From Microtetraspora glauca (GTDB lineage: Bacteria > Actinomycetota > Actinomycetes > Streptomycetales > Streptomycetaceae): 64,000 bases of DNA. Made by a program: the position numbers and the translations under genes. Every line of letters starts with the position of its first letter. The first letter of the stretch is position 1. Below are positions 52,973 through 62,059 of this stretch, piece by piece. The stretch spans positions 1-64,000 of the forward strand of contig JOFO01000018.1 in the NCBI GenBank assembly GCA_000721275.1, given 5' to 3'. The notes beneath the pieces were generated by a model. The model did no database searches. It had not been told where the DNA came from and worked only from the letters and a program-made list of their open reading frames with translations.

Positions 52973-54456
52973 ACCGCGGGCCGCTCGTCGTCGTCGGCGA
53001 CCTCCTCCTGGACGAGGACATCGAGGGCACCGCCGACCGCCTCGCCCCCGACGCCCCCGCCCCCGTCGTCGACATCACCGCCGTACGACGACGGGCCGGC
53101 GGCGCCGGACTCGCCGCCCGCCTCGCGGCCGCACTCGCCGCCCGCCCCGACGACGAGGTCGTCCTCATCACCGCCCTCGGCACCGACCCCGCCGCCGACG
53201 CCGCCCGCCGCGCCCTCGGCGACCGGGTCCGCGTCGTCCCGCTGCCCCTGCGCGGCACCCAGCCGGTCAAGACCCGGGTCCTCGCCGGCGGCCGGCCCCT
53301 CGTCCGGCTCGACCGCGGCGGCGGCAGCCCCGGAGCGCCCACCGCCGAGGCCCTGGCGGCCCTCCGCACCGCCCGCGCCGTGCTCGTCTCCGACTACGGC
53401 CGCGGCACCCCCGACGCCCTCCGCCCCGCCCTCGCCGCCGCGGCCCGCCGCGTCCCCGTCGTCTGGGACCCCCACCCCCGCGGCGGACCGCCCGTCCCCG
53501 GCACCCGCCTGGCCACCCCCAACGCCAAGGAGGCCGCCCACTGCGCCGAGGACTCCGACCCCGCGGCGGCGGCCCCGCCGCACGCCACCACCGGCACCCC
53601 GGCACCCGCGGGCACCGCGCTGCGCGCCCACGCCGCGCGGGGCGCCGCGCTCGCCGCCCGCTGGGGAGCCGTGCACGTCGCCGTCACCCTCGGCGCCGAC
53701 GGCGCGCTGCTCACCCGCGCCGGCCCCGGAGCACCCCTGCTCGTGCCCGCGCCGCCCGTCACCGGGGGCGACCCGTGCGGCGCGGGCGACTGCTTCGCCG
53801 CCGCCGCCACCGTGGCCCTCGCCGACGGCGCCCTCCCCGAGGAGGCCGTGGAACGGGCCGTCGCGGAAGCCGCCGCGTTCGTGGCCGCCGGCGGCGCCGG
53901 AGCCGTACCGGAACCACCGGACCGGCCCCGTACGCCGGAACCGGACGGCTCGCGGGCCCGCGCGGCCGACCCCGCCGCACCGCCCCGCGACGCCTTCGAA
54001 CTCGCCCGCCGGACCCGGGAGCGCGGCGGCACCGTCGTCGCCACCGGCGGCTGCTTCGACCTGCTGCACGCGGGCCACGTCGGCCTTCTCGAACGCGCCG
54101 GACGCATCGGCGACTGCCTGATCGTCTGCGTGAACTCCGACGCCTCCGTCACCCGCCTCAAGGGACCGGGCCGCCCCCTCACCCCGCTCGCCGACCGCAT
54201 CCGCGTCCTCGAAGCCCTCGGCAGCGTCGACGCCGTCGTCGCGTTCGACGAGACCACGCCCGAGCGCCTGCTCGACCGGCTGCGCCCCGACGTGTGGGTC
54301 AAGGGCGGCGACTACACCCCCGACGACCTGCCCGAGGCCGCCGCCCTCCAGCGCTGGGGCGGCCAGACCGTCGTCCTGCCCTACCTCGACGGCCGCTCCA
54401 CCACCTCCCTCACCCGGCGCGCGGCCAGGGCCGCCGCGGACCCGGCGGACCGATGA
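52969..54456 (+). CDS. hldE: Bifunctional heptose-7-phosphate kinase/heptose-1-phosphate adenylyltransferase
   Basis: 495 residues from a GTG overlapping the gmhA stop. The N-terminal ribokinase-like domain has VGDLLLDEDIEG, RRRAGGAGLAARLAAAL and GGDPCGAGDCFAAAA with the catalytic Asp. The C-terminal nucleotidyltransferase has ATGGCFDLLHAGHVGLL (HxGH), VNSDASVTRLKGPGRP and VKGGDYTPDDLPE. Same domain order and size as E. coli HldE. It makes heptose 1,7-bisphosphate and later ADP-heptose. Confidence 0.95.
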   Translation: MNRGPLVVVGDLLLDEDIEGTADRLAPDAPAPVVDITAVRRRAGGAGLAARLAAALAARPDDEVVLITALGTDPAADAARRALGDRVRVVPLPLRGTQPVKTRVLAGGRPLVRLDRGGGSPGAPTAEALAALRTARAVLVSDYGRGTPDALRPALAAAARRVPVVWDPHPRGGPPVPGTRLATPNAKEAAHCAEDSDPAAAAPPHATTGTPAPAGTALRAHAARGAALAARWGAVHVAVTLGADGALLTRAGPGAPLLVPAPPVTGGDPCGAGDCFAAAATVALADGALPEEAVERAVAEAAAFVAAGGAGAVPEPPDRPRTPEPDGSRARAADPAAPPRDAFELARRTRERGGTVVATGGCFDLLHAGHVGLLERAGRIGDCLIVCVNSDASVTRLKGPGRPLTPLADRIRVLEALGSVDAVVAFDETTPERLLDRLRPDVWVKGGDYTPDDLPEAAALQRWGGQTVVLPYLDGRSTTSLTRRAARAAADPADR

Positions 54457-55553
54457 CCCGGGCCCCCCGCACCCCCGCCGCCCCCGGACGCCGCACCGGC
54501 GCCCGGCCGGCCGCCGCCGGCCCGTACGCCCTCGCCGGTCCCCGCGGCAGCCGGCCCGCGGTGCTCGTGCTGCGCGCGCTCGGCACCGGCGACCTGCTGA
54601 CCGCCGTACCGGCCCTGCGCGCCCTGCGCCGCGGGCTGCCCGACCACGAACTGCTGCTCGCCGCACCCGCCGGCCTCGCACCGCTGGCCCGGCTCACCGG
54701 CTGCGTCGACCGCCTGCTGCCGACCACCGCACGGGACCGCGAGGTGCCGGCCGACCTGCCGCCCGCCGCCGGCCGCCCCGCCCTCGCGGTCAACCTGCAC
54801 GGCAGCGGACCCGCCAGCCACCGGCTGCTCGCCCGGCTCGACCCCGGCGCGCTGTGGGCCTTCCGCCACCCGTCGGTGCCCGGGGTCCCGGGCCCCGCCT
54901 GGCTGCCCGACGAGCACGAACGGCACCGCTGGTGCCGGCTGCTGCGCTGGTACGGGCTCGCCGCCGACCCCGACGACCTGCGGATCGACCCGCCCGACAC
55001 CGCCGGCGCACCCGACGCCGTCGCGTATCCGCCCCCGGTGGTCCTGCACCCCGGCGCCCAGGCGCCCTCGCGCCGCTGGCCCGTGGACCGCTTCGCCGCC
55101 GTCGCCCGCGAGGTCCGCCGCGCCGGCCGGCCGGTCGTCGTGACGGCGGGGCCGGGGGAGGAGACGCTGGCGCGGGCCGTCGCCGAACGGGCCGGTCTCG
55201 CGCCCTCCGCCGTCCGGGGCGGAGCCGACGGCCTGCCGTTCGACACGCTGTGCGCCCTGCTCGCGGGCGCCGCGTGCGTGGTCGTGGGGGACACTGGCAT
55301 CGCCCATCTCGCCACGGCCCTGGGAGCCCGCTCCGTCGTGCTCCACGGCCCGGTGTCACCCGCGCTGTGGGGACCGCCCCAGGACGACGGACGGCACACC
55401 GTCCTGTGGCACCCCGACCCGGGGGACGCCGGCCGGCCCGGGGACCCGCATGCGGACCGCCCCGACCCCCGGCTGCTGCGCATCGGCGTCGACGAGGTGG
55501 TCGCCGCCGTCCTCGCGCCCGCCCGGGTCGCCCCGGCGGGAGCCGCGTCGTGA
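54453..55553 (+). CDS. Family 9 glycosyltransferase (heptosyltransferase-like)
   Basis: 366 residues with a disordered N-terminus of about 35 residues. LVLRALGTGDLLTAVPALRAL, VVLHPGAQAPSRRWPVDRFAAVAREV and VVVGDTGIAHLATALGARSVVLHGP are GT9 signatures. Second heptosyltransferase-like enzyme of the operon and its last gene. The stop lies five bases before the convergent MFS gene. Confidence 0.92.
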   Translation: MTRAPRTPAAPGRRTGARPAAAGPYALAGPRGSRPAVLVLRALGTGDLLTAVPALRALRRGLPDHELLLAAPAGLAPLARLTGCVDRLLPTTARDREVPADLPPAAGRPALAVNLHGSGPASHRLLARLDPGALWAFRHPSVPGVPGPAWLPDEHERHRWCRLLRWYGLAADPDDLRIDPPDTAGAPDAVAYPPPVVLHPGAQAPSRRWPVDRFAAVAREVRRAGRPVVVTAGPGEETLARAVAERAGLAPSAVRGGADGLPFDTLCALLAGAACVVVGDTGIAHLATALGARSVVLHGPVSPALWGPPQDDGRHTVLWHPDPGDAGRPGDPHADRPDPRLLRIGVDEVVAAVLAPARVAPAGAAS

Positions 55554-55558
55554 CCGGG

Positions 55559-56944
55559 TCAGGCCGCGCTCTCCAGCGCGGGCCGGGCCAGGGCCGGCCG
55601 GACCGCCGGACCCTCGGCCACCAGGGGCACGGCCGCCACGGCCCGGCGGCCGTGCAGCAGCCAGCCGGCCGTCACGGCGGCGGCGACCACCACACCGCCC
55701 GTGACCAGGGCGCCGCGCGCGCCCAGCAGCTCCATCAGCAGTCCGAGGGCGGGAGGCGCGGCGAGGCTCCACAGCGTCCGGACGCTGTTCCACGCGCCGA
55801 GCACCCGGCCGCGCATCCGCGGCGGCGGATCGGTCTGGAGCACGGTGTTCTGGGCGGTGTCGGAGACGGACTCGGCGACCGCCATCGGCAGCGCGAGGAC
55901 GACCAGGAACGCCAGGGACGGGGACGCCCCCGCCACCACCTGGAGCAGCGCGCCGCCCGCGGTGAGCAGGGCGACCAGACGCACCCGCGGCGCGCGGAGC
56001 CGGGCGCCGAGCACGGCGCCGACGATGCCGCCGACGGCGAGCGCCGACGACACGGCGCTGAACGACCCGGCGGAGCCCGCGAGCGGACCGGTGACCAGGA
56101 CCGCCAGCGTCAGCGAGTAGTTCCGGCCGAACAGGGCGCTCACCGCGTTCAGTCCGGCGAGCGCGACGAGCCGCGGGCGGCGCGCGAAGAACACCAGACC
56201 GCCCCGCACGCTCGTGTCCTCGGCCTCCACCGCCCCGCCGCCGTCGACGCCGTCGGCGGAGACCGCCGGTTCCTGGGGCCGTACCAGCACGAGGAACGGG
56301 ATGACGGCCGCCACGAAGAAGAACGACACGGCGTTCGCGGCGTACGCGGCGGCCGTGCCGAACGCGGCGACGGTGACGCCCGCCAGCGCGGCGCCCGCCA
56401 GCCGGCCGCCGCTGTGGGCGAGCGAGCCGACGCCGATCGCGGACGGCACGTCGGCGGCCGGGACCAGGTCGTTGCCGAGCAGCGCGCAGGCCGGGCCGTC
56501 GATCGTGGCGATCAGCCCGGTGACGACCGCCAGGCCCATCAGCACCGGCAGGCTCAGGCCGTCGGTCGCGACCAGGAGGGCCGTGGTCAGCGCGACGAGG
56601 CCCAGCGCGACCTGCGCCAGCGCCGCCGTCGCCTTGCGCGGCAGCCGGTCCACGGCGGCCCCGCCGAGCAGGCCCACGAGCAGACCGGGTGCCGCCTGAG
56701 CGGAGAGGGACAGGCCGGCCGCGGCCGGCGATCCGGTGATCTGGAGGACCAGCAGGTTCTGGACGGTCAGCTGCATCCAGGTGCCGACGCTGGACACCAG
56801 GTGGGCGACGGCCCACCACCGCATGCTGCGGTGGCGCAGCGACCGCCACGGCGAGCGGTCGTCCCCGGCGGCCGGGGGCGCGGAGAGGCCGCGAGGGTTT
56901 CGGGGGTTGCGGGACAGGGGCGGGAGCAGACGCAAGGAGGGCAC
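55559..56944 (-). CDS. MFS transporter (EntS/MFS_3-like)
   Basis: 461 residues with twelve membrane helices. The first is SMRWWAVAHLVSSVGTWMQLTVQNLLV, which matches the MFS_3 group (GTWMQ), and the cytoplasmic loop DRLPRKATAAL is conserved. The annotated GTG at 56944 has no visible ribosome site; the ATG 40 codons on (MRWWAVAHL) is an alternative. It converges with the sugar operon five bases away, without space for a terminator. The substrate is unknown; relatives export siderophores or drugs. Confidence 0.85.
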   Translation of the reverse strand: MPSLRLLPPLSRNPRNPRGLSAPPAAGDDRSPWRSLRHRSMRWWAVAHLVSSVGTWMQLTVQNLLVLQITGSPAAAGLSLSAQAAPGLLVGLLGGAAVDRLPRKATAALAQVALGLVALTTALLVATDGLSLPVLMGLAVVTGLIATIDGPACALLGNDLVPAADVPSAIGVGSLAHSGGRLAGAALAGVTVAAFGTAAAYAANAVSFFFVAAVIPFLVLVRPQEPAVSADGVDGGGAVEAEDTSVRGGLVFFARRPRLVALAGLNAVSALFGRNYSLTLAVLVTGPLAGSAGSFSAVSSALAVGGIVGAVLGARLRAPRVRLVALLTAGGALLQVVAGASPSLAFLVVLALPMAVAESVSDTAQNTVLQTDPPPRMRGRVLGAWNSVRTLWSLAAPPALGLLMELLGARGALVTGGVVVAAAVTAGWLLHGRRAVAAVPLVAEGPAVRPALARPALESAA

Positions 56945-57207
56945 GGGACGACCTGGTGCCGCGCGGACACGCGGCGGGAAAGGGAGGCGGAGTCGGGCGG
57001 ACGCGGCCCGCCGGGTCCGTGGAGGACCCCGGCACCGGGCGGACGACCGTCGGCCATCGTGGCAGACGGTTTCCGAGAAGCACGGTGGCCGCCGTCACAG
57101 ACCCCGCCCCCGCCCACCCCCGACACCTCAAATCTCCCCGCCCCGCAGGGGGTTGGGAACCGCGTGGGCTTGCTCACACACGCTCGGACGACGGAGGAGA
57201 CACAGCG

Positions 57208-57954
57208 ATGAACAGTGCAGCGGAGACCACCCCGCACGCCCGGCAGGCGCTCGTCACCGGCGGCGCGCGCGGACTCGGCGAGGCCATCGTGCGCCGGCTC
57301 GCCGGCTCGGGCACGGAGGTCCTGGTGGCCGACGTCCGCCAGGAGCAGGCGAAGGAACTGTGCGAGAGCCTGCTCGCCGAAGGGCTCAAGGCCCGCCCGG
57401 TCGGCCTGGACGTCCGCGACGCCGAGGCGGTCGGCGAACTCTTCGCCGACCTCGACGCCGCCGGCGACGCCGTCGACGTCCTGGTGAACTGCGCGGCCGT
57501 CGACGTCACCAAGTCCGTGTCCGAGCTCACCGCCGAGGAGATCACCCGGGTGATCACCACCGACCTGCTCGGCCCGATGTACCTGTGCCGCGAGGCGTTC
57601 CGCCGGATGGCCGGCCGCGGCGGCGGCCACATCGTCAACATCCTCTCGACCGCCGCTCTCCGCACCTGGACCGAGGCCGGGCCGTACGCGGCGGCCAAGA
57701 CCGGCCTGCGGGCCTTCACCCACACCCTCTTCCAGGAGGCGCGCCGCGACTGCCCCGGCATCGGCGTCACCGGCGTCGTCGCGGGCGGCATGGAGACGCC
57801 GTTCATCATGGACCGCTTCCCCGACACCGACACCGAGCTCCTGCAGAGCCCCGACGTCGTCGCCGACGCCGTGATGTTCGCCCTGTCCGTGCCCGCCGGC
57901 AGCGCCGCGGCCGAACTCGTCGTCGTACCCCGCCGCGAGGTGTCCTGGCCGTGA
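57208..57954 (+). CDS. Short-chain dehydrogenase/reductase
   Basis: 248 residues. TGGARGLGEAIV cofactor loop, VNCAAVDVTKSV, catalytic Ser in NILSTAALR and Tyr-Lys in YAAAKTGLRAF. CGGAGGAG precedes the ATG. It is followed by a zinc alcohol dehydrogenase 37 bases downstream on the same strand, so the two redox enzymes are probably one operon. The substrate is unknown. Confidence 0.92.
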   Translation: MNSAAETTPHARQALVTGGARGLGEAIVRRLAGSGTEVLVADVRQEQAKELCESLLAEGLKARPVGLDVRDAEAVGELFADLDAAGDAVDVLVNCAAVDVTKSVSELTAEEITRVITTDLLGPMYLCREAFRRMAGRGGGHIVNILSTAALRTWTEAGPYAAAKTGLRAFTHTLFQEARRDCPGIGVTGVVAGGMETPFIMDRFPDTDTELLQSPDVVADAVMFALSVPAGSAAAELVVVPRREVSWP

Positions 57955-57991
57955 CGCGGCGCCACCGGCACACGGAAGGAAGGTGGCCGCG

Positions 57992-59173
57992 ATGAAGGCC
58001 GTCACATGGCAGGGCCGCCGCAAGGTCTCGGTGGAGACCGTGCCCGACCCGGCGATCCAGGACCCCACGGACGTGATCGTCCGGATCACGTCGAGCGGGC
58101 TGTGCGGCTCGGACCTGCACCTGTACGAGGTGCTGGGGCCGTTCCTCGACCCGGGCGACATCCTCGGGCACGAGCCGATGGGCGTGGTCGAGGAGGTGGG
58201 CCCCGAGGTGCGGAGCCTGTCACCCGGCGACCGGGTCGTCGTCCCGTTCAACATCTCCTGCGGCACCTGCGCGATGTGCCGCGACGGCCTCCACTCCCAG
58301 TGCGAGACCACCCAGGTCCACGCCTACGGCACCGGCGCCGCGCTCTTCGGCTACACCAAGCTGTACGGGCAGGTGCCGGGCGGCCAGGCGGAGTACCTCC
58401 GAGTCCCGTTCGGCGACACCCTCCCCATCGCCGTCCCCGAGGGCCCGCCGGACGACCGCTACGTCTACCTCTCGGACGTCCTGCCCACCGCCTGGCAGGC
58501 CGTCGAGTACGCGGACGTGCCGCCCGGCGGCTCGCTCGCCGTCCTCGGCCTCGGGCCCATCGGCGACATGGCCTCCCGCATCGCGCTGCTGCGCGGCGCC
58601 GGCCTCGTCATCGGCCTCGACCCGGTGCCCGAACGGCGGGAGCGGGCCGCGGCCCGCGGCGTCCACACCGTCGACCCGGGCGACGGCACCGATCCGGTCG
58701 AGCGGGTCCGGGACCTCACCCAGGGCCGCGGCCCGGACGCCGTCATCGACGCCGTCGGCATGGAGGCGCACGGCGCGCCCGTCGCCCGCGGCCTGCACGC
58801 GATGGTGGCCCGCCTGCCGGACGCCGTCGCCCGGGGCCTCATGCGGCGCTTCGGCGTCGACCGGCTCTCGGCGCTGCACCTCGCGGTGGAGCTGGTCCGG
58901 CGCGGCGGGACGGTGTCGCTGTCCGGCGTGTACGGAGGAGCGGCCGACCCGATGCCGCTGCTCGTCATGTTCGACAAGCAGCTGACGCTCCGCATGGGGC
59001 AGGCGAACGTGCGCCGCTGGGTCGACCGGCTGCTGCCGCTCCTCGGCGACGACGACCCGCTGGGCGTCGACGACTTCGCCACCCACCGGGTGCCGCTGGC
59101 CGAGGCCCCGGAGGCGTACGACATGTTCCAGACCAAGCGCGACGGAGCGGTGAAGATCCTCTTCAAGCCCTGA
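57992..59173 (+). CDS. Zinc-dependent alcohol dehydrogenase (threonine/formaldehyde dehydrogenase-like)
   Basis: 393 residues. The ATG at 57992 is nine bases after AAGGAAGG; a GTG at 57983 is too close. Catalytic zinc ligands are in SSGLCGSDLHLY and GHEPMGVVEEVG; the structural zinc cluster is CGTCAMCRDGLHSQC. The Rossmann motif is VLGLGPIGDMA. A long insert and the GYTKLYGQVPGGQAEYLRVP region match the glutathione-independent formaldehyde dehydrogenase/Tdh-like group. Ends in a strong terminator. Confidence 0.94.
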   Translation: MKAVTWQGRRKVSVETVPDPAIQDPTDVIVRITSSGLCGSDLHLYEVLGPFLDPGDILGHEPMGVVEEVGPEVRSLSPGDRVVVPFNISCGTCAMCRDGLHSQCETTQVHAYGTGAALFGYTKLYGQVPGGQAEYLRVPFGDTLPIAVPEGPPDDRYVYLSDVLPTAWQAVEYADVPPGGSLAVLGLGPIGDMASRIALLRGAGLVIGLDPVPERRERAAARGVHTVDPGDGTDPVERVRDLTQGRGPDAVIDAVGMEAHGAPVARGLHAMVARLPDAVARGLMRRFGVDRLSALHLAVELVRRGGTVSLSGVYGGAADPMPLLVMFDKQLTLRMGQANVRRWVDRLLPLLGDDDPLGVDDFATHRVPLAEAPEAYDMFQTKRDGAVKILFKP

Positions 59174-59184
59174 GGTCCAGGACA

Positions 59185-59232
59185 CGCGAGCGGCACCGGC
59201 GTCCTCCTCGGAGGCTGCCGGTGCCGCTCGCG
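59185..59232. terminator. Bidirectional terminator between ADH and hemerythrin genes
   Basis: Perfect 16-bp stem (59185-59200 with 59217-59232) whose 16-base loop holds a second CCTCC/GGAGG stem. Confidence 0.85.
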
Positions 59233-59246
59233 GGTGCGCGGCCGGT

Positions 59247-59720
59247 TCAGGAGTCGGCGCTCGGCACCTCCAGCGGAGAGGCGGGGGCGTTCTTCCGCTC
59301 CTGCTCCATCCGCTCGCCGAGCTCGACCAGCCGGTTGCGGCCCATGGCCTTGCGCACCTCTGGGAACCAGTCGTTCTCCTCCTCCTCGACGTGGTGCCGG
59401 ACGTTCTCCATCAGCACCGTCATCTTGGCGTCGAAGCGCTCGTCCTCCGGGTCGAGCCCGTCGAGCTCCGACATCATCCACAGCACGGCGTGGTGCTCCT
59501 CGACGCTCTCCAGGACGTGGTCCTTCGTGTCGGGCGCGGCCTCGCGCGCCGCCGGGTAGAACACCTGCTCCTCGATCCAGGTGTGCGCGGTGAGCTCCCG
59601 GATGACCTCGTCGGCGATCTCCCGCTTGCGGCGGTGGTCGTCGTCGCCCGCCCGCTCGAACTCCTTGAACAGCTTCTCCACGGTCTTGTGGTCCTGGCGC
59701 AGCAGCACGATGCCGTCCAT
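59247..59720 (-). CDS. Hemerythrin HHE-domain protein
   Basis: 157 residues. Four-helix HHE pattern: LLRQDHKTVEKLFKEFE, TAHTWIEEQVFYPAARE, VEEHHAVLWMM and VRHHVEEEENDWFPE supply the His and Glu ligands of a di-iron site. It probably binds oxygen or nitric oxide or guards iron in the cytoplasm. The gene is on the minus strand, convergent with the alcohol dehydrogenase. In actinomycetes such proteins are often general-stress genes, but no stress promoter was identified. Confidence 0.92.
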   Translation of the reverse strand: MDGIVLLRQDHKTVEKLFKEFERAGDDDHRRKREIADEVIRELTAHTWIEEQVFYPAAREAAPDTKDHVLESVEEHHAVLWMMSELDGLDPEDERFDAKMTVLMENVRHHVEEEENDWFPEVRKAMGRNRLVELGERMEQERKNAPASPLEVPSADS

Positions 59721-59802
59721 GGGCACTCCTCTTCGCCGGTGCGGCGGCCGTCCGGACCGGCCGCCGCGATGTCCTCCCAGCGTGTGCCCCGAACGCGCGT
59801 GC

Positions 59803-60615
59803 TCAGCCGTTCGCGGGCGGCGCGGCCCGGACTTCACCCGAACGCGCGTCCTCGTCGGGCGACCCCGTGCTGAGCAGCCGGTGGAAGAACGAGCGGTAAC
59901 TGCGCAGAGCGGTCCGCAGGCTCTCGGTGTCGACGTCCTCGCCCTGCCGCCACTGGCCTTCGAGCCGCCTGCGGTGGTCGGCGAAAGTGGCGGAGAGCTT
60001 GTCCATCACGTCGGCCACGAGCGCGTCGGCCTCGTGCACGGCCCGGCGCGGGTCGTCCACGAACAGGCTCTGCAGCTCCCGCCAGCGGGTCCGGAACCCC
60101 TCCTCGTCGCCGGGGTCCATGAGGCGCGGCGCGGTGTCCGCCGAAGAGGCGCCACCGCCGGCGGCCGGGGCGGCCGGGGCGACGGAGGAGGTCCGGTCGT
60201 CGGCCGTGGAGCCGCCGGTACGGGAGCCCGCGTCGGGCTCGGCGAAGCCGCCGGGCCCCATCCCGGCGCCGGCGCCGGCTCCGTCCTCGGGGGCGGTACC
60301 GGTTCCGGCTTCGGCGTCGCTACCGCGCCCGATGCCCCGGCCGGGCCCGACGCCGCTGCCCGGCCCGACGCCGCTGCCGGGCCCGGTCCCGGGCTCCGGA
60401 CCGGCTTCGTCGCCCTGACGGGCCGCGCGCTCCTGACCCGCCTCGTCCCCCTGCCCGGTCCCGGTCGCCTGCGTACGTGTCCCGTCCGCGTCACCGGCGC
60501 GCCGCCCCGGCGTGTCGACGGCCTCGCCCGGGTACAGGGGCGGCCTGTCGCTGCCCCGCCCGGCATCGGTCCGGTCGGTCCGGTCGGGCCGCTCGGGGGT
60601 CTCGTTCTCGTGCAT
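59803..60615 (-). CDS. Disordered protein with a C-terminal helical domain, paralogue of the next gene upstream
   Basis: 270 residues. The first 160 are low-complexity (Gly, Pro, Asp, Thr), with GPGSGV repeats. The last 100 form a helical domain (WRELQSLFVDDPRRAVHEADALVADVM, then LRTALRSYRSFFHRLLS) which also occurs in the membrane-anchored protein at 60628-61191. Twelve bases separate the two genes, so they are one operon. No known function. The domain has the look of a small helical bundle. Confidence 0.75.
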   Translation of the reverse strand: MHENETPERPDRTDRTDAGRGSDRPPLYPGEAVDTPGRRAGDADGTRTQATGTGQGDEAGQERAARQGDEAGPEPGTGPGSGVGPGSGVGPGRGIGRGSDAEAGTGTAPEDGAGAGAGMGPGGFAEPDAGSRTGGSTADDRTSSVAPAAPAAGGGASSADTAPRLMDPGDEEGFRTRWRELQSLFVDDPRRAVHEADALVADVMDKLSATFADHRRRLEGQWRQGEDVDTESLRTALRSYRSFFHRLLSTGSPDEDARSGEVRAAPPANG

Positions 60616-60627
60616 GGCGAGCGCCTC

Positions 60628-61191
60628 TCAGGACCGGCCGGAGCCGGACCGGTTTCCGTCGGAGAGCAGTTCGTCGAAGAGGACCCGGTAGCGGATCATC
60701 GCTCCCCGCAGCTGCTCGGTGGTGGCCCGGTGGTCGGCGCTCAGCCGTTCGACCTCGTGCGCCGCCCGGTAGTGCTCCAGGGTGCGGCCGTGCTCCACCG
60801 ACAGGTCGCGGGCCCGCTGCTCGAAGTCGTCGGTGGGATAGCCGCGCTCCTGCATCAGGGCCGTCACGAGCCGGTCCGCGTCGTGGACCGCCTCCTGGGG
60901 GCGGTCGACGAACTGCTCCTGCACGCCGCGCCACTCGTCGGCGTACCGTTCCGCCAGGCCGGGGTCGAGCGGCCGGACGTTCAGGGACTCGTGCCGCTTC
61001 TCGCGGTCCTCCAGTTCCTGTTCGGCGGCTCGCCGACTGCCCGTCTCCTCGACGGTGCGGTCGTACTCGGGGCCGAAGCGCTCCCGCAGCCGGCGCTTCC
61101 GCCGCCGGCTCAGGAAGACCGCCACGGCGGCCAGAAGGAGGATCACCACCGCGACCGGGATGATGATGGCCAGAAGTGTTCCGGTGGACAT
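60628..61191 (-). CDS. Membrane-anchored protein with the same helical domain
   Basis: 187 residues; AGGGGG precedes the ATG at 61191. One N-terminal membrane helix (TLLAIIIPVAVVILLLAAVAVFL) followed by Arg-rich cytoplasmic SRRRKRRLRERFG, then a helical domain with WRGVQEQFVDRPQEAVHDADRLVTALM and LRGAMIRYRVLFDELLSD, homologous to the downstream protein. It places one copy of the domain at the membrane and the other in the cytoplasm. Function unknown. Confidence 0.78.
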   Translation of the reverse strand: MSTGTLLAIIIPVAVVILLLAAVAVFLSRRRKRRLRERFGPEYDRTVEETGSRRAAEQELEDREKRHESLNVRPLDPGLAERYADEWRGVQEQFVDRPQEAVHDADRLVTALMQERGYPTDDFEQRARDLSVEHGRTLEHYRAAHEVERLSADHRATTEQLRGAMIRYRVLFDELLSDGNRSGSGRS

Positions 61192-61332
61192 GAGCCGACC
61201 CCCTTGACGGTGACGGGCCCGGACCCCTGCGCCTGCCCGGCGCCAAGCCGCTGAAACGGTCCGCGCATGAAACCGCCCGCTGCCGGTCACACGCCGGGGG
61301 AGAGTCCGGTCGCAACCGGCAGGAGGCACCCC

Positions 61333-61533
61333 ATGGGCAACCCCCAGCAACCCGAACAGCGGCGCAGCGGCAAGGGCGCCGGCACCCCGCAGGACAGTGC
61401 GTCGCTCAAGGCCGGCCAGGGCCCGCGCCCGCAGCGCGGCGGCAGGCCGCACGGCACCGACAAGGGCGGACGCGGCGGCGGCGAGGGCGGCGGAACCCCG
61501 CCCGACCAGCAGGAGACCCCCGAGGAGGCCTGA
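61333..61533 (+). CDS. Small Gly/Gln/Pro-rich disordered protein
   Basis: 66 residues. AGGAGG precedes the ATG at 61333. Composition is extreme (Gly, Gln, Pro, Lys, Arg, no hydrophobic core), with GGRGGGEGGGTPPD near the C-terminus. It is divergent from the membrane protein at 60628-61191. Such short hydrophilic proteins occur beside stress genes in Streptomyces, but function is unknown. Confidence 0.6.
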   Translation: MGNPQQPEQRRSGKGAGTPQDSASLKAGQGPRPQRGGRPHGTDKGGRGGGEGGGTPPDQQETPEEA

Positions 61534-61605
61534 CAACGGCTCGCCCGACACCGGGGCCACCGGTGACCACCGGTGGCCCTGCTCCGCGTTCGGCCGGACG
61601 GGCGC

Positions 61606-61965
61606 TCACCGCCCGCCGCACGACGCCTTCCCCCAGGCGATCAGCCAGCCCGTCTCCTTCGCCGCGTCCATCAGATAGGCCGGGCTTATCCGGCCGCGCG
61701 GCACGTAGACGAGGTCCACGAGGAGGAAGGTGAGCGCGGTGCCGATCCCGGTGCGCCGGGCGTACCGCAGACCCTCGGGGGTGATCGCCGCCCCCAGCAT
61801 GGTGACCCCGGCCGAGAACAGCAGTCCCGCCGACGCCTTCTGCAGCCAGTCGTCCGTCTTGGGCCCGTAGACCCGCTCGAAGGTACGCAGCGACACCAGC
61901 GGCCACAGACCGCCGACGACGTTGAACAGGCCCTGGGCCCGGGCCACGGTGGCCGGAGCGACCAT
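61606..61965 (-). CDS. Small membrane protein
   Basis: 119 residues from the ATG at 61965, chosen over the GTG at 61974 because AAAGGA is then correctly spaced. Two or three hydrophobic segments (QGLFNVVGGLWPLVSL, ASAGLLFSAGVTMLGAAI, TALTFLLVDLVYV). It resembles small DUF-type membrane proteins of actinobacteria. Function unknown. It uses an ATA codon, rare in this genome. Confidence 0.65.
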   Translation of the reverse strand: MVAPATVARAQGLFNVVGGLWPLVSLRTFERVYGPKTDDWLQKASAGLLFSAGVTMLGAAITPEGLRYARRTGIGTALTFLLVDLVYVPRGRISPAYLMDAAKETGWLIAWGKASCGGR

Positions 61966-62059
61966 CTCGATCACGTCCTTTCCCGGTCGGCCGCGCGGGG
62001 CGGCGGTGGGGCGTCCTCCCGCGACTGGCCGGAAGCCGGCCCGTCAAACCCCGCCCTGG

